Shown here piece by piece: positions 33,137-42,086 of a stretch of 62,443 bases of DNA (its first letter is position 1; every line of letters begins with the position of its first letter). The position numbers and the translations under genes are program-made. The notes under the pieces were generated by a model. The model saw only the letters and a list, made by a program, of their open reading frames with translations. It had not been told where the DNA came from and did not search any database. Source of the stretch: UBA1876 sp964515395 (GTDB lineage: Bacteria; Synergistota; Synergistia; Synergistales; Thermovirgaceae); assembly GCA_964515395.1 (NCBI GenBank), contig CAZERC010000006.1, positions 1 to 62,443 on the forward strand, given 5' to 3'.

Positions 33137-33180
33137 GAACCGGGATTTTCTGATCAGCAGATAATGTAAGGCAAGTCGAA

Positions 33181-33210
33181 GGACCGCCCTCAGGGGCGGT
33201 CCTTTTTTTT
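33181..33210 (+). terminator. Intrinsic terminator after glutamate dehydrogenase 1
   Basis: GGACCGCCC pairs with GGGCGGTCC across a 4-base loop, followed by eight T. Confidence 0.95.
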
Positions 33211-33300
33211 CAATTTTGTGAAACGAAACAAGAAAAGGTTGGGTCAGAATGGTTAAATGTTCACAAATAGAACGATCTGTACGAATCACTAGTTAGGTTT

Positions 33301-33567
33301 TATAATTGAAATGCCTTCCGGTAACGCTTCAGAACAGGGAACAGCTGGAAGGAGTTTCCGGTTCCATATCATATCAATCCGCGTCGGCGAAACTTTGAGC
33401 AAAACGATGTCCCTTCTTTTGGAAAAGCGTTACCGATCGAGAGTAAAAGACGCGGAGGACGCGGATTTTTCCCGGAAGCGGGAAATTCTTCGACAAAAAG
33501 GGGGGAAAAGCACCGTTTCGATCAAATCGATGCCCTGTTCTGGAAGACCCAAAAGGAGGATGCTGTG
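33301..33567 (+). promoter_or_regulatory. Promoter and structured 5' leader of glutamate dehydrogenase 2
   Basis: This 430-base gap between the two gdh genes has no convincing gene. TATAAT lies at 33301-33306 (poor -35). Downstream, CGGTAACGCTT (33319-33329) pairs perfectly with AAGCGTTACCG (33425-33435), 11 bp. Inside is a hairpin starting GGAAC (~33337) and CCGCGTC (33379-33385), which is complementary to either copy of GACGCGG at 33449-33455 and 33458-33464, outside the helix, so a pseudoknot is possible. A last 7-bp hairpin TTTCCCG/CGGGAAA (33468-33485) precedes the ribosome site. No terminator-like T-run. Confidence 0.5.
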
Positions 33568-34815
33568 ATGGAGAAACTGAACCCCCATGAAATGTTTGTC
33601 AAACAGCTTGAGGAAGCGGCGCCGTACATTACCGCGGAACCCGAGTATATGGAGATTCTGAAACAGCCGAAGGAAGTTCTTGAAATCACCATTCCTCTCA
33701 GGCTGGACGATGGTTCTGTCAAGTTATGCAAAGCCTGGAGAAGCCATCATAACAACGCGCTCGGACCTTATAAGGGCGGCGTGAGGTATCACCCCAAGGT
33801 CAACAGGGATGAAGTCGTGGCGTTGTCTTCGTGGATGTCCATCAAAACGGCTACGGCGAATCTTCCCTACGGCGGCGGGAAAGGAGGCGTGGCCGTCAAT
33901 GCGAAGGAACTCACCAAGGGCGAACTGGAACGATTGAGCCGGGCTTTTGCGCTGGGAATGAGCCGTTTTGTGGGAACGGACCTCGATATTCCCGCACCCG
34001 ACGTCTACACGAATCCGCAGGTCATGGCCTGGTTTGTCGACACTTTTGAAAAGGTTCAGGGCAGGAGCGAACCATCGGTGTACACAGGCAAACCAGTGGC
34101 AGTCGGGGGTTCCCTGGGTCGCGGCGATGCCACCTCCCGGGGTGGTATCTATGTGCTGAGGGAGACCTTGAGGGAACTCGGGCTTTTGGACAAACCCTTG
34201 ACGGCGGCCGTCCAGGGCTTTGGAAACGTCGGAAGCCATGCCCATGAACTTGCAAGTATCCTTGGTCTCAAGGTTGTCGCCGTTTCGGACAGCCGCGGCG
34301 GCTCGTACTGTGAGAAGGGCATCGATTACGCGTATGCGTCTGACCACAAGAGGGAAAACGGAACGGTCAAAGGGATGCCCGACATGGACGTCGTCACCAA
34401 TGAGGAACTGCTGGAACTCGATGTGGATGTTCTCATCCCCTCGGCTCTTGAAGGAGTCATAACGGAACAGAATGCTGACAAGGTCAAGGCGAAAGTCGTC
34501 CTGGAGCTGGCAAACGGCCCGACAACACCGGAGGGTGAAGCGATTCTCACCGACAATGGCGTGCTTGTTGTTCCCGATGTCCTCGCCAATTCCGGGGGGG
34601 TAACGGTCAGCTGTTTCGAGTGGATTCAGGGCAGGACAGGTGATTTCTGGACAATCGAAAAGGTTCAAGAGAAGCTCGACGAAAAGCTGACCATGGCCTT
34701 TAAGGCCATTTGGGCGATCAAGACGGAACAAAACATTCGTTTCCGCCAGGCTGCCTATGTGCGTGCCGTAGACAGCATTATTACAGCCATGCGGTTCAGG
34801 GGCATCTGGCCATAA
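33568..34815 (+). CDS. Glutamate dehydrogenase (Glu/Leu/Phe/Val family), paralog 2
   Basis: A 415-aa second GDH with the same motifs: ALGPYKGGVRYHP, LPYGGGKGGVAV, IPAPDVYTNPQVMAW, GFGNVGSHAHELA, PDVLANSGGVTVSCFEW. It is clearly divergent from paralog 1 (many differences in the substrate pocket region), not a recent duplicate. GGAGG lies 8 bases before ATG 33568. Difference in cofactor (NAD versus NADP) or direction between the two is likely but not readable here. Monocistronic, closed by a palindromic terminator. Confidence 0.95.
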   Translation: MEKLNPHEMFVKQLEEAAPYITAEPEYMEILKQPKEVLEITIPLRLDDGSVKLCKAWRSHHNNALGPYKGGVRYHPKVNRDEVVALSSWMSIKTATANLPYGGGKGGVAVNAKELTKGELERLSRAFALGMSRFVGTDLDIPAPDVYTNPQVMAWFVDTFEKVQGRSEPSVYTGKPVAVGGSLGRGDATSRGGIYVLRETLRELGLLDKPLTAAVQGFGNVGSHAHELASILGLKVVAVSDSRGGSYCEKGIDYAYASDHKRENGTVKGMPDMDVVTNEELLELDVDVLIPSALEGVITEQNADKVKAKVVLELANGPTTPEGEAILTDNGVLVVPDVLANSGGVTVSCFEWIQGRTGDFWTIEKVQEKLDEKLTMAFKAIWAIKTEQNIRFRQAAYVRAVDSIITAMRFRGIWP

Positions 34816-34851
34816 AAGAAGGTTTCATCAACAAAACGGTCTGGTGAAAGA

Positions 34852-34881
34852 AAAGAGGGGCGCCTTAAGGCGCCCCTCTTT
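34852..34881. terminator. Bidirectional terminator between convergent genes
   Basis: A 30-base perfect palindrome, AAAGAGGGGCGCC then TT/AA then GGCGCCCCTCTTT, ending in T on both strands. It serves paralog 2 (+) and the convergent PPDK-N gene (-). Confidence 0.85.
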
Positions 34882-34917
34882 GTATTCCTTAGGACCGGTT
34901 TTTTCGGGAGGAAGATG

Positions 34918-36624
34918 TCATTTGCGGCAAACGATGCCTTCTTCGGTTTCACCGTCGAGGAAGACAGAAAATTCACCCTTGTAGATGCGGATAACGTCTT
35001 CCGATCCTTTGTCGTGAGGTGTGTTCTCGAACCATTCCCTGTTGTAGATATCGAACGGCTCGCCGGCGAAGACGGGCAGGTAAAGTATACCGTCGACATC
35101 GAGGTCAAGAAAGAAGTGGGTTCCGTATGAGAGCTCCGGTGTGTAGTGTCTCTCGACGATACCCAGTTCGACCAGACAGCCGCAGTTGCAAATTTCGTTG
35201 TATTCCACCGGGACTCCGAGGTCGGGGTTGGCGCTGCCCCAGCGGCCAGGTCCGACAAGAACGTAATTGGTGCCCTTGAGCTTCTGATTGACCTGCCCGA
35301 GGGCTCTGGCAACCTTGTAGTGGTCCGCTTTGAGTCCGTATTGGAAGGGGTCGACGTAGACGAGGTAGGGCGTTTTTTCGATGACACCGTTGCACACCAT
35401 TCTCGAGCCTTTCAGGAGGATCTTGTCTTTGGGTACTTCGGGAAGCTCTACTGTGGACATTTCCTCGTAGGAAGAAAGGGGTCTGAGCTGGACAAGGCTC
35501 ATTTTCTTTTCCTGGGTTTCGTAGGTGAATTCCATGTCGACTGGAACCCCCATGCAAGACTCGTAGTGTTTCGAGATGCGCCGGGCCGTTTCAAGAAAGT
35601 GGGGGCATCTTGTGGGGACGTCGGAGAAGGAGAAGACCGGAATGGTCCTCACCATGGGGCGTGATCCGGCCCAGTACAATGTATTGTCTCCGTAAAGTTC
35701 AATGAAGGCCGTGGCCATCTTGTGATGTTTCATGACAAACTTGAACATGCTTTTGAGTTCTGCCGAAACGAAGGCGCCGAAGCGGCGATCCATATAGTCG
35801 AAGTGCTCCTGGCTGTATTGGGCCACGTCTCTGGCAAGGGTGCCCTCCGACCTGAGGTTCGGATTGGACAGGTACATGAGGCGGGCGTGGGATCTGTCAA
35901 CCGTTCTCGTTCCCAGACCAAAACAGAAACGGATAACTCCGTCTTCTTTCTTGACTCTCGGTGAAGGTCTGCGGTACACCTTGGAGAAAATCGTCCCCGC
36001 GAGTTCCGGATAGTAATAATCCTCGTGTTTTCTGCCCATCAGCGGTTGAACCAGTACGGCCATTGCCTCATCCCTGTCGGTGTAGCCGTGTTTCGCGCGG
36101 TAGGCTCGTGCCGCCGGATTGTACAGGGAAGCCCAGACGGCCTTGATGCCGTCGGCAAGTTCTCTTCGTCTCCATGACCTGTCGAAAACGTTGGCGGCAA
36201 AACTGGTGAAGTACTTTCCGGCAAAGGACAGGAGGTGAGAGTCCTCAAGCATGGAGCTCGAGCGGATGGCCATGGGAGTTTCCCAGAAGGCATCGAGGAT
36301 CTTGTCCAGCTCAGGAACCAGCGAGGCCCGTAGGGTTCCCGTGGAGAAGGCCCTGTTGATTTTCTCCAGGTCGGGCTCGTCGTAGATCCATTCCATGTTG
36401 TTGTCACTGATGAAGTCATAAAATATTTCAGTGGTGACAACATAGGTCCGGAAAGGAAGTTCCACGTCTTTTTCCAACTCCGTCCCGACGAGGTTTTCAA
36501 AGGCGAACGCCAGCCCCTTGCCCTTGCCGCCGATGTTTCCGTCTCCGATCAGCCAGCCACGTTCCTTGTACCGGGGTTTTCCGTCGAAGTCCTTGTAGGG
36601 TATCCACATCTCGTTCCGTGCCAT
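34918..36624 (-). CDS. PEP/pyruvate-binding domain (PPDK_N-like) protein
   Basis: A 568-aa protein with an ATP-grasp-type PPDK_N domain: GDGNIGGKGKGLAFA, MAIRSSSMLEDSHLLSFAGKY (nucleotide-binding Arg/Ser cluster), AVLVQPLMG, MEFTYETQ and LVQLRPLSS. It lacks the swivelling phospho-His domain (TxHGG) and the PEP-binding barrel of PpsA or PpdK, so it cannot run the full dikinase cycle. C-terminal ~150 residues (GPGRWGSANPDLGVPV) are a family-specific extension. Function unknown; perhaps a regulatory or ATP-dependent ligase role. Confidence 0.85.
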   Translation of the reverse strand: MARNEMWIPYKDFDGKPRYKERGWLIGDGNIGGKGKGLAFAFENLVGTELEKDVELPFRTYVVTTEIFYDFISDNNMEWIYDEPDLEKINRAFSTGTLRASLVPELDKILDAFWETPMAIRSSSMLEDSHLLSFAGKYFTSFAANVFDRSWRRRELADGIKAVWASLYNPAARAYRAKHGYTDRDEAMAVLVQPLMGRKHEDYYYPELAGTIFSKVYRRPSPRVKKEDGVIRFCFGLGTRTVDRSHARLMYLSNPNLRSEGTLARDVAQYSQEHFDYMDRRFGAFVSAELKSMFKFVMKHHKMATAFIELYGDNTLYWAGSRPMVRTIPVFSFSDVPTRCPHFLETARRISKHYESCMGVPVDMEFTYETQEKKMSLVQLRPLSSYEEMSTVELPEVPKDKILLKGSRMVCNGVIEKTPYLVYVDPFQYGLKADHYKVARALGQVNQKLKGTNYVLVGPGRWGSANPDLGVPVEYNEICNCGCLVELGIVERHYTPELSYGTHFFLDLDVDGILYLPVFAGEPFDIYNREWFENTPHDKGSEDVIRIYKGEFSVFLDGETEEGIVCRK

Positions 36625-36682
36625 TCCGATTCTCCTCTCTTTGATTCTCGGACTTTGCGAAAAGCCTGCGTGTCGGAGAGTT

Positions 36683-37987
36683 TCAGGGATTCAAACGATA
36701 AATGGTCCTGGGGAAGGGGATGGCCTCCCTGATATGGTGAAGACCGCAGATCCAGCTGACGAGGCGTTCGATCCCGAGGCCGAACCCGCTGTGGATAAAT
36801 GTGCCGTAACGCCTCAGGTCGAGATACCACTCGTAGGAATCCTCGGGAAGTCCTTCCTCTCGGATCCTCGAGAGCAGGAGATCGTAATCGTCCTCTCGCT
36901 GGGATCCTCCGATGATCTCGCCGTACCCTTCCGGCGCCAGGAGGTCGTCGCAGAGAACGAGATCATCCCGGTCTGGATGCTGTTTCATGTAGAAGGCCTT
37001 GACCTTTTTCGGATAGCATTCGACGAAGACAGGCTTGTCGAACTGTTGTGTCAGGACCGTCTCATCATCGCCGCCCAGGTCCGTGCCATATTCTATGGTG
37101 CTTCCGAGATCCTGCAGGATTTTGACGGCTTCGTCGTAGCTGATCCTGTAAAAGGGAGGACGAATCCTTTGCAGGGGTTCCGCATCCCTTTCCAGGGCCT
37201 TGAGTTCCATCCCGCAGTTCTCGAGAACATTTCCGACAATGGCGGATACGAGGTTTTCCTGGAGCTTGAGGTTGTCCTCGTGATCATAAAAGGCCACTTC
37301 CGGCTCGAGCATCCAGAATTCCGTCAGATGTCGGCGGGTCTTGGATTTTTCCGCCCTGAATGTGGGGCCGAAGGTATAGACCTTGCCGAATGCGGCGGCA
37401 GCCGCTTCCGCATAAAGCTGGCCTGTCTGGGCCAGGTAAGCCGTTCCTTCATCGAAATACGGGACTTCGAAGAGTCCCGAGGCTCCTTCACCGACGGATC
37501 CCGTGAGGATCGGACTGTCGGCGAGCAGGAACCCCTCACTGTGGAGATATTGCCGGGCCGCCCAGATGACCTGGTCCCTGATTCTCATGACGGCCTGCTG
37601 ACGCTGGCTTCGCAACCACAGATGCCGGTTGTCCAGCAGAAAATCGATACCGTGCTCTTTTTTCCCGATGGGATACTCCTGTTGCGGGTTGTGGAAAACC
37701 TTCAAGTCCGTGGCTGTCAGCTCGTATCCCGAGGGAGCCCTGGCATCGCTTTTCACGATACCCGACACCTCGACGCAGGCTTCCAGCCAGAGCCCTTTCG
37801 CTTCCAGGAACGTCTCCTCCGGCACGTCCGCCTTGGCCATGACGGCCTGTACGAATCCCGTTCCGTCACGAAGCTGGAGAAAGTGGATTTTTCCGGAACT
37901 TCGTTTGTTGTACATCCATCCCTTGATGACGACCTCCCGGCCTTCGTGCTCCGAGAGATTTCTGATTTCGACCCACGGTATCGACAT
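36683..37987 (-). CDS. asnS: Asparagine--tRNA ligase
   Basis: A 434-aa class IIb synthetase: N-terminal OB anticodon-binding domain (VVIKGWMYNKRSSGKIHFLQLRD), motif 2 FGPTFRAEKSKTRRHLTEFWMLE and motif 3 GFGLGIERLVSWI. AsnRS rather than AspRS by overall length and the lack of a GAD insertion. Presence of AsnRS means direct Asn charging. Upstream on the same strand as the PPDK_N gene, 58 bases apart. Confidence 0.97.
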   Translation of the reverse strand: MSIPWVEIRNLSEHEGREVVIKGWMYNKRSSGKIHFLQLRDGTGFVQAVMAKADVPEETFLEAKGLWLEACVEVSGIVKSDARAPSGYELTATDLKVFHNPQQEYPIGKKEHGIDFLLDNRHLWLRSQRQQAVMRIRDQVIWAARQYLHSEGFLLADSPILTGSVGEGASGLFEVPYFDEGTAYLAQTGQLYAEAAAAAFGKVYTFGPTFRAEKSKTRRHLTEFWMLEPEVAFYDHEDNLKLQENLVSAIVGNVLENCGMELKALERDAEPLQRIRPPFYRISYDEAVKILQDLGSTIEYGTDLGGDDETVLTQQFDKPVFVECYPKKVKAFYMKQHPDRDDLVLCDDLLAPEGYGEIIGGSQREDDYDLLLSRIREEGLPEDSYEWYLDLRRYGTFIHSGFGLGIERLVSWICGLHHIREAIPFPRTIYRLNP

Positions 37988-38145
37988 GGAAGACCCCCTT
38001 CATGGATTCAAGACGTTATCATCACCTGTCTTTATGTATGATACACTAACACAGTTACAGACGCTCTACGTACAGCTTTCCCTGCACGAAACACACATAT
38101 CCCTGACAAAGGCCCGAATTGTCTGTTGAGCCGGAAGGAGATTCG

Positions 38146-39342
38146 ATGATGGAGCACACCCCATCGGCACTTGGATATTTGCGGGACGCCCTGACGGGCG
38201 ACGCTGAAACGATGATGGACCAGATCGTGGCCTGGAGAAGGGAATTCCATCAGTTCCCCGAACTCGCCTACGAGGAAAACATCACGGCCTCACGGGTTGC
38301 GACGGCCCTCGAGGCAATGCCTGACATGGAAGTCGTGAGGGGCCTTGGCACACCGACATCGGTTCTCGGCATTCTCCGGAAGGACATACAAAAACCGGCC
38401 CTTGTACTGAGGGCCGACATGGATGCTCTTGCTGTCCAGGAAGAAACGGATATTTCCTTCGCGTCGTGTTTCCCGGGACTGATGCATGCCTGCGGGCACG
38501 ACGCCCATATGGCGTCCCTTCTGGGAGCGGCGGGGATACTTTCAGCACGGGCCGGTGAACTCGAGCGGCCCGTGTTTTTTTTGTTTCAGCCTGCTGAAGA
38601 AGGCAAGGGCGGCGCCAAAAAAATCATCGAAGGAGGGCTGTTCACCTCTTACGATGTCGGCAGGATGGTGGGTTTGCATTTTTGGCCAATGATCCCTCAC
38701 GGTCAGCTGCGAACGAAAGCCGAAACAGTAACTGCCCTGTCGGACCGGATTCACGTGGTCATTGAGGGATCGGGCGCTCATGCGGCTGCCCCTCACCTCG
38801 GGGTGGATCCCACAATCGTTGCCGCCCACGTTTTGCTCGCCGTCCAGAGCCTGCTGACCCGCGAGATGGATCCAATGGAAACGGCAGTGATCTCCTTCGG
38901 GCAGATCGAAGCGGGTGAGGCCTACAACATCATTCCGCAGACGGCCCATCTCTGGGGAACGCTGCGGACTTTTTCCGAAGATCTGCGGGACTACCTCCAG
39001 GTAAGGCTCGAGGAGATGATCCCTCTCGTTGCGCAGGCGTACAAGGCGAATGCCACCGTCGAATACACCCGCAACTATCCGAGTCTGCTCAATGATGACG
39101 AGACCACCGAAGTCGTGTTGAGTCTGGGGCGTTCCTTTTTCGGGGATGATCTCGTGGAAACCATGCAGCGACCGATACTTTCAGGAGAGGATTTTTCCTT
39201 TTACTCCATGCAAGTGCCCGCCTGTTTCATGTTCCTTGGAACGGGTTCGGAATTGGGCCTTCACCATCCGAGATATGATGTCCCCGAGGAGTTGCTGCCG
39301 GTGGCATCGGCATGGCTGGCTTTCCTGGGACTGGCTATGTAG
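38146..39342 (+). CDS. M20-family amidohydrolase (hippurate/IAA-amino-acid hydrolase type)
   Basis: A 398-aa dinuclear-metal peptidase. Motifs: WRREFHQFPELAYEE, LRADMDALAVQEE, HACGHDAHMASLLGAA (metal site Cys/His) and LFQPAEEGKGGAKKII (catalytic Glu pair), with SGEDFSFY at the C-terminus. This clade cleaves N-acyl amino acids or dipeptides, consistent with amino-acid scavenging. GAAGGAG lies 5 bases before ATG 38146; ATG 38149 is possible. Confidence 0.93.
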   Translation: MMEHTPSALGYLRDALTGDAETMMDQIVAWRREFHQFPELAYEENITASRVATALEAMPDMEVVRGLGTPTSVLGILRKDIQKPALVLRADMDALAVQEETDISFASCFPGLMHACGHDAHMASLLGAAGILSARAGELERPVFFLFQPAEEGKGGAKKIIEGGLFTSYDVGRMVGLHFWPMIPHGQLRTKAETVTALSDRIHVVIEGSGAHAAAPHLGVDPTIVAAHVLLAVQSLLTREMDPMETAVISFGQIEAGEAYNIIPQTAHLWGTLRTFSEDLRDYLQVRLEEMIPLVAQAYKANATVEYTRNYPSLLNDDETTEVVLSLGRSFFGDDLVETMQRPILSGEDFSFYSMQVPACFMFLGTGSELGLHHPRYDVPEELLPVASAWLAFLGLAM

Positions 39343-39517
39343 CGCGAAAGAGGATCAGCAAATTCATAATGTACAATAAAATTACCTATGTCGGGATCTA
39401 GATCGGCCCTGGAGATTTATTGCCGGAAAAGACAGACCAACGTTGTAGCGGTCCAGCCGGTTGCTTTCTCCGGACGGCAGGTTGATTTCCCAAAAGCGGG
39501 GGGATTGTACCTTGACG

Positions 39518-40987
39518 ATGCGCCTGGAAAACCGGATTCTTGAACAGTGCACCAGATGCAACGGAGAAAAATCCTTTTGGTGGAGAGGGACCTGGTGGTC
39601 CCGCAGGGTTCTTGCCGATCTCGCGGGCAAATGCGAAGAGGTCCTGTGGAATGCCGGTTTTCAGGAAGGCAGCCGACTGGCCGTTCTCCTGCCGAATTCG
39701 CCTGTTTTCCTTGCCCTGATGATTGCCGTGTGGAAAATGGGAGGAAGCCTCGTTCCTCTCAATCTCCAGGCCGGCAAATCGGCCATTGCGGCAAACCTTT
39801 TGCATGCCGATGTCGCCGGGGTCGTCCTTCCCCGGGGGATGGAACAGATTGCGCAAGAGATTGCTGAAGTTGGGATTCCTGCAGTAACGGCGCCACTCGA
39901 AGGACCGCCCCCGACCTTCGAAGTACGCTCCGCCTCGCTGTCGGATCCTGATACGGCGGTCCTCTTTTACACATCCGGGACGACGGGAACCCCGAAGGCC
40001 GTGCCTGTCAGTCACGGGAACCTTCTGGACAACGTGGACCGTTCTGTAAAACACTTCACAGACCTCGAGGAAGGCGACACTTTTTTGAACGTGCTTCCCA
40101 ACTTCCATGCGCTGGGTTTTACCACCAGCGGCCTTCTCCCTCTCGTGGGCGGTTTTTCACAGGCGCTTCTTCCCACCTTCATGCCCGCCGAAACGACCCT
40201 CGAAGCCATACACTCGGCGGAGGTTTCAGTCATCGTCGCCGTTCCCACGATGATTACCCTCCTTTTGGGAGTCATTGCCCGAGGTGGCGTTCCGCCGGAG
40301 ACGCTGAGAATCCTCATATCCGGTGGCGACCGTTTCCCAGAGAAACTCGACGACCGGGCACGAAAAATGCTCGGAGTGGGTGTGCTTGAGGGATACGGAT
40401 TGACCGAAACGTCGCCCGTCGTATCGGTCAATCCCGATTATGCTTCGCGAAAACTCGGGACCGCCGGCACCATTCTGGATGGTTACGACGTTCAGGTTCG
40501 GGATTCGGAAGGTCTCGTGCTTCCCCCTGGAGAAGACGGGACCTTGTGGCTGAGGGGACCTTCGGTTTTCAAGGAGTACTTCAGGGATCCCGGACAGACG
40601 GCCGAGAGGATCAGGGATGGCTGGTTCAATACCGGCGACGTGGTGCGTATTGATGATGAGGGATACCTCTCCATTCTTGACAGGGAGACTGACATCATCA
40701 TCGTCGGCGGATTCAATGTGTATCCCGTGGAGGTCGAAACGGTCCTGCAGGACATTCCGGCGGTGAGGGATTCCGCTGTCGTGGGCGTTCCGCATCACAT
40801 CAGCGGTGAGATCGTGAAGGCCTACGTGGTCAAGAATCCGGAAACTGACATCGCTGCCCGGGATATTCTTTCCTTCTGCCGCAACCGCCTTGCGCACTAC
40901 AAGGTCCCGAGGCTGGTGGAATTTGTCGAGGAACTTCCACGTTCGGGTATCGGTAAGGTGCTCAAACGGGAACTGCGTCGGCGATAA
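39518..40987 (+). CDS. AMP-dependent acyl-CoA synthetase/ligase (ANL superfamily)
   Basis: A 489-aa adenylate-forming enzyme: P-loop FYTSGTTGTPKAVPVSHGN, A5 motif GYGLTETSPV, hinge NTGDVVRIDDEGYLSILDR and the C-terminal catalytic Lys in SGIGKVLKREL. Closest in look to medium- or long-chain acyl-CoA ligases. An N-terminal Cys pair (CTRCNGEKSFWW) is an odd short insertion. Start uncertain: ATG 39518 has only a distant GGGGGG. Followed by citC after 30 bases. Confidence 0.9.
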   Translation: MRLENRILEQCTRCNGEKSFWWRGTWWSRRVLADLAGKCEEVLWNAGFQEGSRLAVLLPNSPVFLALMIAVWKMGGSLVPLNLQAGKSAIAANLLHADVAGVVLPRGMEQIAQEIAEVGIPAVTAPLEGPPPTFEVRSASLSDPDTAVLFYTSGTTGTPKAVPVSHGNLLDNVDRSVKHFTDLEEGDTFLNVLPNFHALGFTTSGLLPLVGGFSQALLPTFMPAETTLEAIHSAEVSVIVAVPTMITLLLGVIARGGVPPETLRILISGGDRFPEKLDDRARKMLGVGVLEGYGLTETSPVVSVNPDYASRKLGTAGTILDGYDVQVRDSEGLVLPPGEDGTLWLRGPSVFKEYFRDPGQTAERIRDGWFNTGDVVRIDDEGYLSILDRETDIIIVGGFNVYPVEVETVLQDIPAVRDSAVVGVPHHISGEIVKAYVVKNPETDIAARDILSFCRNRLAHYKVPRLVEFVEELPRSGIGKVLKRELRRR

Positions 40988-41017
40988 CGCGACGGAAAAC
41001 ATCTGGAGGTGTCGAAC

Positions 41018-42079
41018 ATGTTCGGTTTCGACGTCCGTCTCCTCTCTCCGGTAGGAGAACAGGACGTGCGGAGGATTCGGGATTTCATAGAAGGCAACGG
41101 CCTTGTCTTTGAAGAGGTCCCAGATGCCGCCGTCGTCGTCGAGGACCAGGGCGGCAGGATCATCGGAACGGGGAGCCTGAAAGGGAAAGTCCTGAAAATG
41201 TTCGCCATTGACCCGGAATGGCAGGAGGCGGGTCTCTCGGGAACCATGGCGACCCGTCTGATAGAACACGCGAGATCGAAGGGATTCACCCGGCTTTTTG
41301 TCTTTACACGCCCCGATACCGCTTTCCGGTTCAAGTCCATGGGGTTCAGGGAGCTTGCCAGGTACGGTGAAGATGCGGCTGTCCTGGAGATGGGACAGCC
41401 GGGAATAGACGACTTCCGGGAATACCTGGCCGGTTTGAGGGCCGATGCCGGGGGGAGGACTCCCATCGGCGCCGTGGTGGTCAATTGCAACCCCTTCACC
41501 CTCGGGCATCGGTATCTCATTGAACGGGCCTCGCAGGAGAGCGGGCACCTGTACGTGATTGTCGTCGAAGCCGATCTGTCGTCCTTTCCCTTTGAACATC
41601 GCATCGAACTGGTCGAAAAAGGGACGTCGCACCTGTCGAATGTGACGATAGTGCGCAGCGGCGACTATGCCGTATCCCCGGCGACCTTTCCGTCCTATTT
41701 CATGAAGGGGTCTTCCGCGCAGAAAGTGGCATCCGTTCAGGCGCATCTGGATGTCACCATGTTCGCCAATCATTTTGTGCCTGAACTCGGCATCGAACGG
41801 CGTTTTGTCGGGACGGAACCCTACTGCCCCGTAACGGGTTCCTACAATGTGGCCATGAAGGATATCCTCCCCCCCCGCGGAGTGGAGCTCATGGAGATCG
41901 AGCGTCTTCGTCTGGAGGACGGTACCATCGTCTCGGCCTCGACCGTAAGGGATCTTGTCAAAAAGGATGATTGGGAGGGCGTCCGGCGTCTTGTCCCGGA
42001 AGGGACCTGGGAGTACCTTCGTTCCGACCGGGCCCGTCCCGTTCTGGAGCATCTGAAAGAACACGAGGGACGACATTAA
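41018..42079 (+). CDS. citC: [Citrate (pro-3S)-lyase] ligase (CitC)
   Basis: A 353-aa enzyme that acetylates the prosthetic group of citrate lyase. N-terminal GNAT-like domain (~1-120), then a cytidylyltransferase-like nucleotidyl domain with VVNCNPFTLGHRYLIERA (HxGH type) and STVRDLV near the end. GGAGG 8 bases before the ATG. No citrate lyase genes (citDEF) in the window; citX is 10 kb away. Alternatively a CitC-like enzyme acting on another acyl carrier. Confidence 0.9.
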   Translation: MFGFDVRLLSPVGEQDVRRIRDFIEGNGLVFEEVPDAAVVVEDQGGRIIGTGSLKGKVLKMFAIDPEWQEAGLSGTMATRLIEHARSKGFTRLFVFTRPDTAFRFKSMGFRELARYGEDAAVLEMGQPGIDDFREYLAGLRADAGGRTPIGAVVVNCNPFTLGHRYLIERASQESGHLYVIVVEADLSSFPFEHRIELVEKGTSHLSNVTIVRSGDYAVSPATFPSYFMKGSSAQKVASVQAHLDVTMFANHFVPELGIERRFVGTEPYCPVTGSYNVAMKDILPPRGVELMEIERLRLEDGTIVSASTVRDLVKKDDWEGVRRLVPEGTWEYLRSDRARPVLEHLKEHEGRH

Positions 42080-42086
42080 GGGAACC

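Noticed and set aside
31880..33289. 469-codon open frame on the minus strand
   Set aside because: Antisense to glutamate dehydrogenase 1; composition and motifs support only the plus strand.
33311..33568. 85-codon ORF in the gdh2 leader
   Set aside because: It starts 5 bases after the -10 element with no ribosome site, is Arg/Lys/Ser-rich without family likeness, and coincides with the paired RNA segments.
36641..38041. 466-codon open frame on the plus strand
   Set aside because: Antisense to asnS, which has all class II motifs.
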